The notes beneath the pieces are model-generated. The model was not told where the DNA came from and did no database searches. It was given only the letters and a program-made list of their open reading frames with translations. A stretch of 5,965 nucleotides of DNA, taken from assembly GCA_937863945.1 (NCBI GenBank), contig CALMIB010000043.1, positions 1 to 5,965 of the forward strand, read 5' to 3'. Position numbers and translations under genes: made by a program. Source of the stretch: an uncultured Longilinea sp. (GTDB taxonomy: Bacteria > Chloroflexota > Anaerolineae > Anaerolineales > Anaerolineaceae). This document shows positions 1 through 5,143 of this stretch, piece after piece. How positions within the stretch are numbered: position 1 is the stretch's first letter; every line of letters begins with the position of its first letter.

Positions 1-649
1 TCATTGAATTTCGCGTGGCAAAGACACAGGCCATGCCCATCCCAGCCAATAGAAAGGCTTTCCAACCGCGAAAATGCAGCGCGGCCCAATAGGCAAAAGC
101 CGCGCAGGCCAGTCCGGTTAATTGCCCTGTGAACCAGACCTTTCCAAATGGCACCAGGGGCACAATCATGGTGCCAAAGGCAAAAAAGATCACCAGCAGG
201 CCGCGTTGCAGCGCGCTCAGCGGCGCCAGGCCCTGGCGGTCGGTTTCAGCCAGCACGGAAGCCATCAAGGCCGCAATCGCGCTGGCCAGGAGGACATTTA
301 CCAGGACGTCGCTAAAGCCTGCTCCAAAGATGGCCACCAGGGGCAGCACCAGCAACGCGGGAAACGGCGGCCAGTAAAGGTAATATTTTCCCTGGTAGAG
401 AATCAAATCCAGCGTCTCGGCGGGGATTAATCGTAAGTTGAGTTGCCCGTGGAGAAATGCATCGGCAAGGTAGTTGTAATATGGGTGCGGAGAAAGTTGA
501 AAAGCCCAACCTTTGAAGGCTGCTATGACGGTATAAAGAAAAAAAGTGAACACCGCCGCAGACAATGGACGTGACCATTGTGTGGCAAAACCTTTGAGAG
601 CTCCTGCAATATTGAGTGACCGCGATTGGTTGGTGTGAGGAAGATTCAT
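1..649 (-). CDS. GT-C/PMT-like membrane glycosyltransferase, N-terminal part (runs off window)
   Basis: An uninterrupted minus-strand frame gives 216 codons from ATG at 649 to the window edge, with no stop, so the C-terminal part lies outside. The protein is strongly hydrophobic, with likely membrane segments near residues 30-48, 95-125, 150-170 and 175-212. Between the first two lies a loop with the pattern HPYYNYLADAFLHGQLNL and then KYYLYWPPFPALLVLPL (residues 55-104). That layout is typical of multi-spanning GT-C enzymes of the GT39/ArnT-like group, which move a sugar from a polyprenyl-phosphate carrier to an acceptor outside the membrane. This family assignment is recalled pattern similarity, and the acceptor is unknown. 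An in-frame ATG at 661 would add MPDR; neither start has a strong ribosome site. The gene is last in the visible operon, 16 or 28 nt after the family 2 glycosyltransferase, which could supply its lipid-linked donor. Confidence 0.8.
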   Translation of the reverse strand, partial: MNLPHTNQSRSLNIAGALKGFATQWSRPLSAAVFTFFLYTVIAAFKGWAFQLSPHPYYNYLADAFLHGQLNLRLIPAETLDLILYQGKYYLYWPPFPALLVLPLVAIFGAGFSDVLVNVLLASAIAALMASVLAETDRQGLAPLSALQRGLLVIFFAFGTMIVPLVPFGKVWFTGQLTGLACAAFAYWAALHFRGWKAFLLAGMGMACVFATRNSM

Positions 650-677
650 TCTATCTGGCATCCATGCGTGAGTATTT

Positions 678-1424
678 TCATTTCGCCTCAAACTGCCTGC
701 TCTTCACAAGTCCGCGCCGGTGCAGCCAGTAGCGCAGCAGCGTGCCCAGCACGCCGAAGCCGTACTGGATCGAGCGGCGCAGGTTGATCGATGAGGCCTC
801 AGGGAAGTAGCGCGTGACGATGGGCACTTCGCAGAAGAACAGGTTGTTGGCCATGCCCTGGGCGATGATTTCGGTGTCGAAGACGAAGTCGTCGCTGTTC
901 TCTTCGAAGCGCACCGTTTCGAGGTATTTGCGCGTGTAGGCGCGAAAGCCGGAGTGGATCTCGGAGAGGTAGCGGCGGAAGACGATGTTGGCAAAGGCGG
1001 TCAGGAAGATGTTGGCCTTGTACTTCCAGCCGGGCATGCCGCCTTCCATGGGGTGGCCGCCCAGCATGCGCGAGCCGAAGGCCGCGTCGGCGTCGCCGCG
1101 CAGCAGCGGGTGAACCAGGTCGGGGATCACCCGGGCGTCGTACTGGTGGTCGGGGTGCAGCATGACGACGATGTCGGCGCCCAGGGCCAGCGCCTCGCGG
1201 TAGCAGGTCTTCTGGTTGCCGCCGTAGCCGCGGTTGTGCGGGTGGACGAACACAGTCAACCCCAGGCTGCGCGCCAGCGCCACCGTGCCGTCGCGCGAGG
1301 CATCGTCCACCAGGAGGACGTGCTGGCGAAAGGCCGGCGGGATTTCGTCGAGCGTGCGTTTGAGCGTTTTTTCGGCGTTATAGGCCGGCAGGACGATGAC
1401 GATTCTGGCTTCTTCGAGTTTCAA
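678..1424 (-). CDS. Family 2 glycosyltransferase, polyprenyl-phosphate mannose/glucose synthase-like
   Basis: This 248-residue cytoplasmic GT-A enzyme probably transfers a sugar from a nucleotide-sugar onto polyprenyl phosphate. It opens with the family 2 nucleotide-binding strand VLPAYNAEKTL (11-21), then LLVDDASRDGT (37-47), NRGYGGNQKT (64-73), and a metal-site region LHPDHQYD (89-96). Next come FGSRMLGG (116-123) and the acceptor-side SGFRAYTRK (158-166), followed by DDFVFDTEII (178-187), as in the DPM/DPG-synthase-like subgroup. It lacks the C-terminal membrane pair found in GtrB/ArnC-type relatives, so it resembles soluble Dpm1. The start is TTG at 1424: an in-frame TAG lies five codons upstream and no ATG is available, while AGAGG sits 5 nt before the TTG. 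The gene lies between a methyltransferase and a GT-C gene in one operon. The exact sugar cannot be read from the sequence. Confidence 0.9.
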   Translation of the reverse strand: MKLEEARIVIVLPAYNAEKTLKRTLDEIPPAFRQHVLLVDDASRDGTVALARSLGLTVFVHPHNRGYGGNQKTCYREALALGADIVVMLHPDHQYDARVIPDLVHPLLRGDADAAFGSRMLGGHPMEGGMPGWKYKANIFLTAFANIVFRRYLSEIHSGFRAYTRKYLETVRFEENSDDFVFDTEIIAQGMANNLFFCEVPIVTRYFPEASSINLRRSIQYGFGVLGTLLRYWLHRRGLVKSRQFEAK

Positions 1425-1436
1425 GGCGGCCTCTAT

Positions 1437-2111
1437 CTATGATTTGACTGCCTGGACGACGAACTGGTAGCCCAGCAGGGTGGGGAACCAGGGGGTGACG
1501 ACCGCCAATACATGGTGAATCCAGCGGCCCAGGGGTTTTTGCTCAAAAAACGGGTGGACAAAATTGAGCGGCACAGGCGTCACGGCGGATCGTTGAATTT
1601 TCAGCCCGGCTTCATCCAGCAATTGATAGAAGCTGGCACGGGTGAAAAAATGCAGGTGCGTGCGATCGAGGATGCCGCGGTCGGTGTAATCGAAATGCCC
1701 AAACAGCAGGCTCAGGCGAACGCTCAGGTTGGCGACGTTGGGCACCGAGATCATGAAGATGCAGCCGGGCGCGGAGCGCTCGGCCAGCTCGCGCAGGGCG
1801 GAGCGCGGCTCGGGCAGGTGCTCGAGCACGTCGGCCAGCACGAGCACGTCGGCCGAGTCGATGAAGCCGGCCGGCGCTTCCTGCAGAAAGCCGGTGAACA
1901 CCTCCTGGTAATACGGCCGGGCGATGTCGGCCCACTCCGGGTTGGGTTCGATGCCGTTGAGATACAGTCCCATCCCCTGGCTCAGCCGCCCCAGCGCGCC
2001 GCTGGCGGTGCCAATATCCAGCACCTTCGAGCCCGCCGGGATATCTTTCAACCAGCGGGACAGGGTGGAGTGGCTCGACCAGGGATGGAGTTTGTCCTGA
2101 TAAGGGTACAA
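1437..2111 (-). CDS. Class I SAM-dependent methyltransferase (Methyltransf_23/11 type)
   Basis: This 224-residue Rossmann-fold methyltransferase shows the SAM-binding motif I VLDIGTASGALG (30-41), the acidic residue after strand 2 in GIEPNPEWA (53-61), and motif IV VLADVLEHLPEP (91-102). A late RTHLHFFT motif (150-157) is common in methyltransferases encoded beside polysaccharide and glycosyltransferase genes. The C-terminal 35 residues are hydrophobic and aromatic, perhaps for membrane contact or dimer formation. The substrate is unknown; the neighbours suggest a sugar, a lipid carrier or a glycan end. The start is taken as TTG at 2111 giving MYPYQDK, since no in-frame ATG lies just upstream. 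There is no visible Shine-Dalgarno site and a run of six C lies about 10 nt before the start, so the exact start is uncertain. It is the first gene of the minus-strand operon and its stop lies 12 nt before the next start. Confidence 0.88.
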   Translation of the reverse strand: MYPYQDKLHPWSSHSTLSRWLKDIPAGSKVLDIGTASGALGRLSQGMGLYLNGIEPNPEWADIARPYYQEVFTGFLQEAPAGFIDSADVLVLADVLEHLPEPRSALRELAERSAPGCIFMISVPNVANLSVRLSLLFGHFDYTDRGILDRTHLHFFTRASFYQLLDEAGLKIQRSAVTPVPLNFVHPFFEQKPLGRWIHHVLAVVTPWFPTLLGYQFVVQAVKS

Positions 2112-2148
2112 AATGGCTCGGGGGGATGAAAAGATAATGAATGTGTTT

Positions 2149-2154
2149 ATTATA
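2149..2154 (-). promoter_or_regulatory. Candidate -10 box for the methyltransferase/glycosyltransferase operon
   Basis: A perfect TATAAT reads on the minus strand 37 nt before the TTG start of the first operon gene. It would give a leader of about 30 nt. No good -35 box is seen at the usual spacing (the minus-strand sequence there is about AACCCC), so this is a position-based candidate only. Confidence 0.35.
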
Positions 2155-2210
2155 CCGGAAGGCGGCGGGCAGGGGTTTTATAGAATTGAAAGGTGGGTGG
2201 AAGAAGATAT

Positions 2211-2252
2211 GGTATGAGGTATTGGGTATTCGGTATGGGGTATTCGGTATTC
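2211..2252 (+). repeat. Six tandem heptamers, unit GGTATNN
   Basis: Six contiguous 7-bp units read GGTATGA, GGTATTG, GGTATTC, GGTATGG, GGTATTC and GGTATTC. The first five bases are invariant and the last two vary. The same unit occurs inverted at 2333-2353 and again at 5174-5187 and 5196-5202, so it is a dispersed family and not a chance run. It resembles in style the short tandemly repeated heptamers (STRR) known from filamentous cyanobacteria; that comparison concerns architecture, not shared ancestry. Confidence 0.9.
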
Positions 2253-2300
2253 GTTGAGCCGGTGTTGGGAAGCAAAGGTCGAGACTCTTCCTCAGAATGC

Positions 2301-2353
2301 GTTACTCAGAGCGCATAACTCGTCGCTCATCCGCATACCGCATACCCAATACC
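2301..2353 (-). repeat. Inverted heptamer cluster: GCATACC, GCATACC, CAATACC preceded by NNNNCTC units
   Basis: Positions 2333-2353 are three exact 7-bp units (GCATACC twice, then CAATACC), the reverse complement of the GGTATNN family at 2211-2252. The 28 nt before them also keep a 7-bp rhythm: GTTACTC, AGAGCGC, ATAACTC, GTCGCTC. Together with the left cluster they form an inverted pair about 80 nt apart that could pair as a long imperfect stem. The cluster ends 12 nt before the -35 box of the next promoter. Confidence 0.8.
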
Positions 2354-2365
2354 TTTTTCTCCCTC

Positions 2366-2394
2366 TTGACAAACGTTCGCATACGCTATACAAT
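2366..2394 (+). promoter_or_regulatory. Sigma70-type promoter of the GntR-slipin unit
   Basis: A perfect TTGACA (2366-2371) is followed after 17 bp by TACAAT (2389-2394), which matches the -10 consensus at five of six positions. The expected start point is near 2401, giving a leader of about 35 nt before the regulator's ATG. This is the best-looking promoter in the window. Confidence 0.8.
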
Positions 2395-2398
2395 TCAT

Positions 2399-2413
2399 TC
2401 AATGATACATTGA
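2399..2413. promoter_or_regulatory. Inverted-repeat operator candidate at the transcription start
   Basis: TCAATG-ATA-CATTGA is a perfect inverted repeat with 6-bp arms and a 3-bp centre. It lies 4 bp after the -10 box, on the predicted start point. It also overlaps a tandem TGATACAT/TGATACAA pair at 2403-2418. A site placed here would block transcription when bound, and the first gene of the unit is a GntR regulator, so autorepression is the simplest reading. Binding itself is inferred. Confidence 0.55.
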
Positions 2414-2435
2414 TACAATTTTATTGGAGATGCAC

Positions 2436-2861
2436 ATGCCATTTTCGCCCCTGGCGTTGGATTTTCGTTCTGGCGTGCCCATTTACACCCAGATCGTCGA
2501 GCAGGTTCAGGCGCGCGTGATGAGCGGCGCGCTGCGCCCCGGCGATCAACTGCCCACTGTGCGCCAACTGGCCAGCGAGCTGCGCGTCAACTTCAACACC
2601 GTGGCGCGCGCCTACCGCATCCTGGACGAGGCCGGGCTGATCTCCACCCAGCAGGGACGCGGCACCTACATCCTCGAGCAGCCCTCTCCCGATTCGGCGG
2701 TAGCGCTGCGCCACGAGGTGCTGGCCGGGCTGACGCGCCGATGGCTGGCCGACCTGGCCCGCCTGGGCTACACGCCCACCGAGGCCGCCGCCGAGGCTGC
2801 CCGCCTGATCGAGGCCTGGCAGAAGGGCGACGCGCCCGAAGAGCCGGCTCAAAGGCCCTGA
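2436..2861 (+). CDS. GntR-family transcriptional regulator, YtrA-type
   Basis: This 141-residue DNA-binding regulator begins with the YtrA-type entry SGVPIYTQIVEQVQARV. The winged helix follows: GALRPGDQLPTVRQLASELRVNFNTVARAYRILDEAGLI, closing with the wing QQGRGTYIL, all strongly conserved in GntR proteins. The remaining 50 residues are a short helical tail, too small for a FadR, HutC or MocR effector domain; a short helical tail used for dimerisation is known for YtrA. ATG at 2436 is chosen because GGAG (2426-2429) stands 6 nt before it. The in-frame TTG at 2424 and ATG at 2430 lie before or against that ribosome site. YtrA regulators usually control ABC transporter operons, but the next gene here is a slipin, 61 nt on and on the same strand. 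The operator candidate just upstream suggests autoregulation. Confidence 0.93.
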   Translation: MPFSPLALDFRSGVPIYTQIVEQVQARVMSGALRPGDQLPTVRQLASELRVNFNTVARAYRILDEAGLISTQQGRGTYILEQPSPDSAVALRHEVLAGLTRRWLADLARLGYTPTEAAAEAARLIEAWQKGDAPEEPAQRP

Positions 2862-2870
2862 TACTGTAAT

Positions 2871-2889
2871 ATTGACATGAAAGGTCAAT
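2871..2889. repeat. Inverted repeat between regulator and slipin genes
   Basis: ATTGAC and GTCAAT arms flank a 7-nt centre in the short gap after the GntR stop. The arms use the same TCAAT/ATTGA half-site as the upstream operator candidate, but in the opposite (everted) order. It could be a second binding site or a weak RNA hairpin. There is no T-run after it, so it does not look like a terminator. Confidence 0.4.
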
Positions 2890-2913
2890 CAATCCCTGTT
2901 TTTATGAAGCTGT

Positions 2914-2918
2914 GAGGT
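2914..2918 (+). promoter_or_regulatory. Ribosome binding site of the slipin gene
   Basis: GAGGT stands 4 nt before the ATG at 2923 and fixes that start for the slipin. Confidence 0.7.
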
Positions 2919-2922
2919 AACC

Positions 2923-3915
2923 ATGCAAAAGAAATCCGTTTCCGACTCGGGCATCAACCCCATCAATCCGGCCAGCCCGCTGCGCCCGGAAAAGAAAGGC
3001 CAGCAAAGCCTGGAGGAGGCCCACCTGAACGGCGTGGCGCTGTTTTTGTGCATCTTTTTCATCCTGCTCGGGGTCGGCCTGGCCATTTACATGGACGAGA
3101 CGGACGCGCCCATCGGCTGGACGCTGGTGGTCAGCCTGGGCCTGATGCTGATGGGCTTCATCCTGCTGTATTCGCTGCGCATGGCGCGCCAGTGGGAAAA
3201 GGCCGTGGTGCTGCGCCTGGGCAAGTTCCACGGGCTGCGCGGGGCGGGCCTGTTCTGGCTGATGCCGCTGATTGATTCGGTCACCATCTGGGTGGACCAG
3301 CGCGTGATGGTGACGCCCTTCAGCGCCGAAAAGACGCTCACCCGCGATACCGTGCCGGTGAACGTGGACGCGGTGCTGTTCTGGGGGGTGTGGGACGCCG
3401 AGAAGGCCGCCCTGGAGGTGGAAAACTACAAGGTGGCCATTGCCTGGGCTGCCCAGACCGCGCTGCGCGAGGTGATCGGGCAGATGACGCTGGCCGATAT
3501 CCTGATCGGGCGCAATAAAATGGACGCGGATTTGCAGAAGATCATCGACGAGCGCACCACGCCGTGGGGCATCACCGTGCAGTCGGTCGAGATCCGCGAC
3601 GTGATCATCCCGCAGGACCTGGAAGACGCGATGAGCCGTCAGGCGCAGGCCGAACGCGAGCGCCAGTCGCGCATCATCCTGGGCGAAAGCGAGAAGCAGA
3701 TCGCCTCGAGCTTTGCCGAAGCCTCGGCCGCCTATGTGAACAACCCCACCGCGCTGCACCTGCGCGCGATGAACATGCTGTTCGAGGGCCTCAAGCAGAA
3801 GGGCGCGCTGGTGATCGTGCCTTCCAGCGCGGTGGATACGATGAACCTGGGCGGCATGAGCGGCCTGGTGTCGCTGGCGCAGAATGTGAAGGAACAACGG
3901 GAGAAAGAAGGGTGA
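2923..3915 (+). CDS. Slipin / stomatin-like SPFH membrane protein
   Basis: This 330-residue protein has a polar N-terminal tail (1-35), two hydrophobic segments (about 36-57 and 65-86) and an SPFH domain. The domain starts at QWEKAVVLRLGKFHGLRGAGLFWLMPLID (90-118) and continues through DQRVMVTPF (125-133) and the slipin signature LTRDTVPVNVDAVLFW (139-154). It then runs through TALREVIGQMTLADIL (179-194) and WGITVQSVEIRDVIIP (215-230). A helical, probably coiled-coil stretch with the AQAERERQSRIILGESEKQ pattern follows (241-259), and the C-terminal part includes a hydrophobic strand, GALVIVPSS. Slipins form large ring-like oligomers that scaffold membrane patches. Many bacterial slipins sit next to an NfeD partner or membrane protease gene; none adjoins here, although a CPBP protease gene lies 179 nt downstream on the same strand. 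The gene probably shares a transcript with the upstream GntR regulator. Confidence 0.94.
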   Translation: MQKKSVSDSGINPINPASPLRPEKKGQQSLEEAHLNGVALFLCIFFILLGVGLAIYMDETDAPIGWTLVVSLGLMLMGFILLYSLRMARQWEKAVVLRLGKFHGLRGAGLFWLMPLIDSVTIWVDQRVMVTPFSAEKTLTRDTVPVNVDAVLFWGVWDAEKAALEVENYKVAIAWAAQTALREVIGQMTLADILIGRNKMDADLQKIIDERTTPWGITVQSVEIRDVIIPQDLEDAMSRQAQAERERQSRIILGESEKQIASSFAEASAAYVNNPTALHLRAMNMLFEGLKQKGALVIVPSSAVDTMNLGGMSGLVSLAQNVKEQREKEG

Positions 3916-3918
3916 GGA

Positions 3919-3934
3919 GTGGCAATTTTGTCAC
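3919..3934 (+). other. Small hairpin after the slipin stop
   Basis: GTGGCA and TGTCAC can pair (one G-U) around an ATTT loop, starting just past the slipin stop. No T-run follows, so it is at best a weak or factor-assisted end of transcription or an mRNA end-protecting stem. Confidence 0.25.
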
Positions 3935-3942
3935 GATCCGCA

Positions 3943-3996
3943 AATTGACAAATCACGAAGTAACGAAACACGCAGCACAATGTTTCACGTGAAACA
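3943..3996 (+). repeat. Left arm of inverted intergenic repeat flanking the protease gene
   Basis: This arm contains AATTGAC, AATCACG, AGCACAA and then the parS-like palindrome, in that order. The reverse complement of 5105-5143 has the same elements in the same order. The innermost 23 bp (3974-3996) match the right arm at 22 positions, including the asymmetric AGCACAA flank. The left arm has about 15 extra bases of degenerate 7-bp units (around GTAACG, AAACACG). Confidence 0.8.
3981..3996. promoter_or_regulatory. parS-like ParB binding site, perfect 16/16
   Basis: TGTTTCACGTGAAACA is a perfect 16-bp palindrome identical to the consensus chromosomal parS (Spo0J/ParB site) shared across most bacterial phyla. 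ParB loads at such sites and spreads to form the partition complex. It sits in the gap between slipin and protease genes. No parA or parB gene is in the window. Confidence 0.8.
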
Positions 3997-4018
3997 CGTC
4001 CAGCGCTTTCCAATCAGT

Positions 4019-4033
4019 CCTCTACGAGGGCAG
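4019..4033 (-). repeat. 15-bp inverted copy of the protease gene's 3' end (left)
   Basis: CCTCTACGAGGGCAG is the exact reverse complement of 5023-5037, inside the last codons of the CPBP protease gene. Read on the minus strand in context it encodes ALVED followed by TGA, against ALVEG-TAG in the real gene. Gapped similarity extends on both sides (GCGG-TT-GG before, GATT after). It therefore looks like a decayed piece of a gene end. Confidence 0.7.
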
Positions 4034-4094
4034 CCAATCCGCAATCAGCATTCGACAATTCCTTTTCTGAAATTGCTTGCAGGATTAACCACCT

Positions 4095-5042
4095 ATGACT
4101 TCCTCCCTTGATAAGAAACGCATCCTCATCTTCCTGGCTTTTGCCTTTGGCATTGCCTGGGCGGCCGGGCTGGTCATCGCGCTCACCGGTGGCATCGCCG
4201 GCAGCCCGGTGCTGGTGCCCGGCCTGCCCTACACGCTGGCGCTGGTGCTGATGGCGGTGGCCTACATGGGCGCGCCGGCCATCGCTCACGTGCTGACGCG
4301 CGTCTTCACGCGCGAGGGCTGGCAAAACGTGGGGCTGCGCCCCAACCTGCGCCGCGGCTGGCCGTTCTGGCTGGCGGCCTGGTTCCTGCCGGCGGTGTTC
4401 ACCCTCCTGGGCGCGGGGGTGTATTTCCTGGTCTTCCCGCAGGATTTTGACCCCAACTTTACCTATGTGCGGCAGTTGCTCTCCTCCGCCGGGGCCGCAG
4501 GCGCGGCGATCACGCCGGTGCAGTTCTTCCTCATCCAGGCTGTGCAGGCGGTGCTGATTTCGCCGCTGGTCAACGGGCTGTTCACCTTCGGCGAAGAGTT
4601 CGGCTGGCGCGCCTACCTGCTGCCCAAACTGATGCCGCTGGGCGGGCGGCGCGCCGTGCTGCTCTCGGGCGTCATCTGGGGCGTGTGGCACTGGCCGTTG
4701 ATCGCCATGGGGCACAATTACGGGTTGGATTATCCCGGCTTTCCCTGGCCGGGGATGGGCATGATGGTGGTGATGTGCATTGGCCTGGGCATCTTCCTCT
4801 CGTGGGTCACGCTGCGCGGCGGCTCGGTGTGGCCGGCGGTCATCGGGCACGCCGCCGTCAACGGCATCAGTGCGCTGGCGATGCTGGTGACGGTGATCGG
4901 CGCGGGCAACCCGCTGATCGGCCCGCTGCCCACCGGAATCCTTGGCATGGCGGCCTGGATCGTCGCGGCGGTGATCATTTTTGCCTCGCGAACGGGGCTC
5001 AAGGGCGAAGAGCGGTTAGGGCCTGCCCTCGTAGAGGGGTAG
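4095..5042 (+). CDS. CPBP-family (CAAX-type/Abi) intramembrane metalloprotease
   Basis: This 315-residue polytopic membrane protein has about eight hydrophobic segments. All three signature motifs are intact: EEFGWR (E167, E168, R172) in motif 1, WGVWHWP with H199 in motif 2, and GHAAVN with H252 and N256 in motif 3. The glutamates and histidines form the active site inside the membrane. Family members include Rce1 CAAX-processing proteases and bacterial proteins linked to peptide maturation, bacteriocin self-immunity or stress signalling. Bacteria usually lack prenylated CAAX substrates, so the natural substrate here is unknown. Start ATG 4095 gives a short basic N-terminus before the first membrane segment, with AGGA at 4081-4084 as a rather distant ribosome site. 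The last codons overlap a 15-bp repeat found inverted at 4019-4033, and parS-like sites lie on both sides of the gene. Confidence 0.93.
   Translation: MTSSLDKKRILIFLAFAFGIAWAAGLVIALTGGIAGSPVLVPGLPYTLALVLMAVAYMGAPAIAHVLTRVFTREGWQNVGLRPNLRRGWPFWLAAWFLPAVFTLLGAGVYFLVFPQDFDPNFTYVRQLLSSAGAAGAAITPVQFFLIQAVQAVLISPLVNGLFTFGEEFGWRAYLLPKLMPLGGRRAVLLSGVIWGVWHWPLIAMGHNYGLDYPGFPWPGMGMMVVMCIGLGIFLSWVTLRGGSVWPAVIGHAAVNGISALAMLVTVIGAGNPLIGPLPTGILGMAAWIVAAVIIFASRTGLKGEERLGPALVEG
5023..5037 (+). repeat. 15-bp repeat at the protease 3' end (right copy)
   Basis: CTGCCCTCGTAGAGG encodes the terminal ALVEG and is exactly inverted at 4019-4033. Its core CCCTC-GTA-GAGGG can form a tight 5-bp hairpin over the stop codon region. 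Confidence 0.75.
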
Positions 5043-5104
5043 CGATTTGCCATTTTCAGGCTGTGATTGCAGAGGTAGAGGGTCGTCCTTCATTTTATTT
5101 TTTA

Positions 5105-5120
5105 TGTTTCACGTGAAACG
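5105..5120. promoter_or_regulatory. parS-like ParB binding site, 15/16
   Basis: TGTTTCACGTGAAACG matches the parS consensus except for the outermost base. The 14-bp palindromic core GTTTCACGTGAAAC is intact. It lies 62 nt after the protease stop. Confidence 0.72.
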
Positions 5121-5143
5121 TTGTGCTACGTGATTCGTCAATT
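5105..5143 (-). repeat. Right arm of inverted intergenic repeat flanking the protease gene
   Basis: This is the reverse-complement counterpart of 3943-3996: parS-like palindrome, then TTGTGCT, CGTGATT and GTCAATT. It lacks about 15 bp present in the left arm. The two arms stand about 1.1 kb apart and enclose only the protease gene. Confidence 0.8.

Larger units (their letters stand above)
2112..2435. other. Gene-free gap between divergent operons
   Basis: This 324-nt gap separates the minus-strand glycan operon from the plus-strand regulator-slipin unit. From left to right it holds a likely -10 box for the left operon and a 7-bp tandem repeat cluster (2211-2252). Then come a weaker 7-bp periodic stretch (2301-2328), an inverted heptamer cluster (2333-2353), a sigma70 promoter (2366-2394), an inverted-repeat operator candidate (2399-2413) and the ribosome site of the regulator. 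No convincing coding frame is seen: the possible 88-codon frame starting at 2254 runs through repeats and promoter into the regulator gene. Confidence 0.8.

Noticed and set aside
312..578. Minus-strand 88-codon frame within the left-edge membrane gene
   Set aside because: It overlaps the true frame, which starts at 649, stays open to the window edge and encodes a coherent membrane protein.
954..1442. Plus-strand open frame opposite the family 2 glycosyltransferase
   Set aside because: Val/Gly/Gln-rich shadow of a clear glycosyltransferase; no domain or ribosome site.
2211..2353. CRISPR array
   Set aside because: Repeat units are 7 bp and contiguous, with no spacers of regular length and no cas genes.
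2254..2520. Plus-strand 88-codon frame across the gap into the regulator
   Set aside because: It runs through repeats, the promoter and the operator and then overlaps the GntR gene out of frame; no family resemblance.
2902..3897. Minus-strand open frame (331 codons) opposite the slipin gene
   Set aside because: His/Gln/Arg-rich antisense shadow without recognisable domains; the plus-strand slipin is unambiguous.
3981..3996. parS-like palindrome as a rho-independent terminator
   Set aside because: The palindrome has no central loop and no T-run on its downstream side; exact identity with the parS consensus is a better explanation.
4014..4850. Long minus-strand open frame (278 codons) opposite the protease gene
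   Set aside because: It is His/Gln/Arg-rich low-complexity translation typical of the antisense of a GC-rich gene, while the plus strand has all three protease motifs. Only its last few codons are of interest, as a repeat remnant.
3943..5143. Composite insertion sequence
   Set aside because: No transposase or recombinase is encoded between the arms and no target-site duplication was seen at the outer ends; kept only as an open possibility in the findings.
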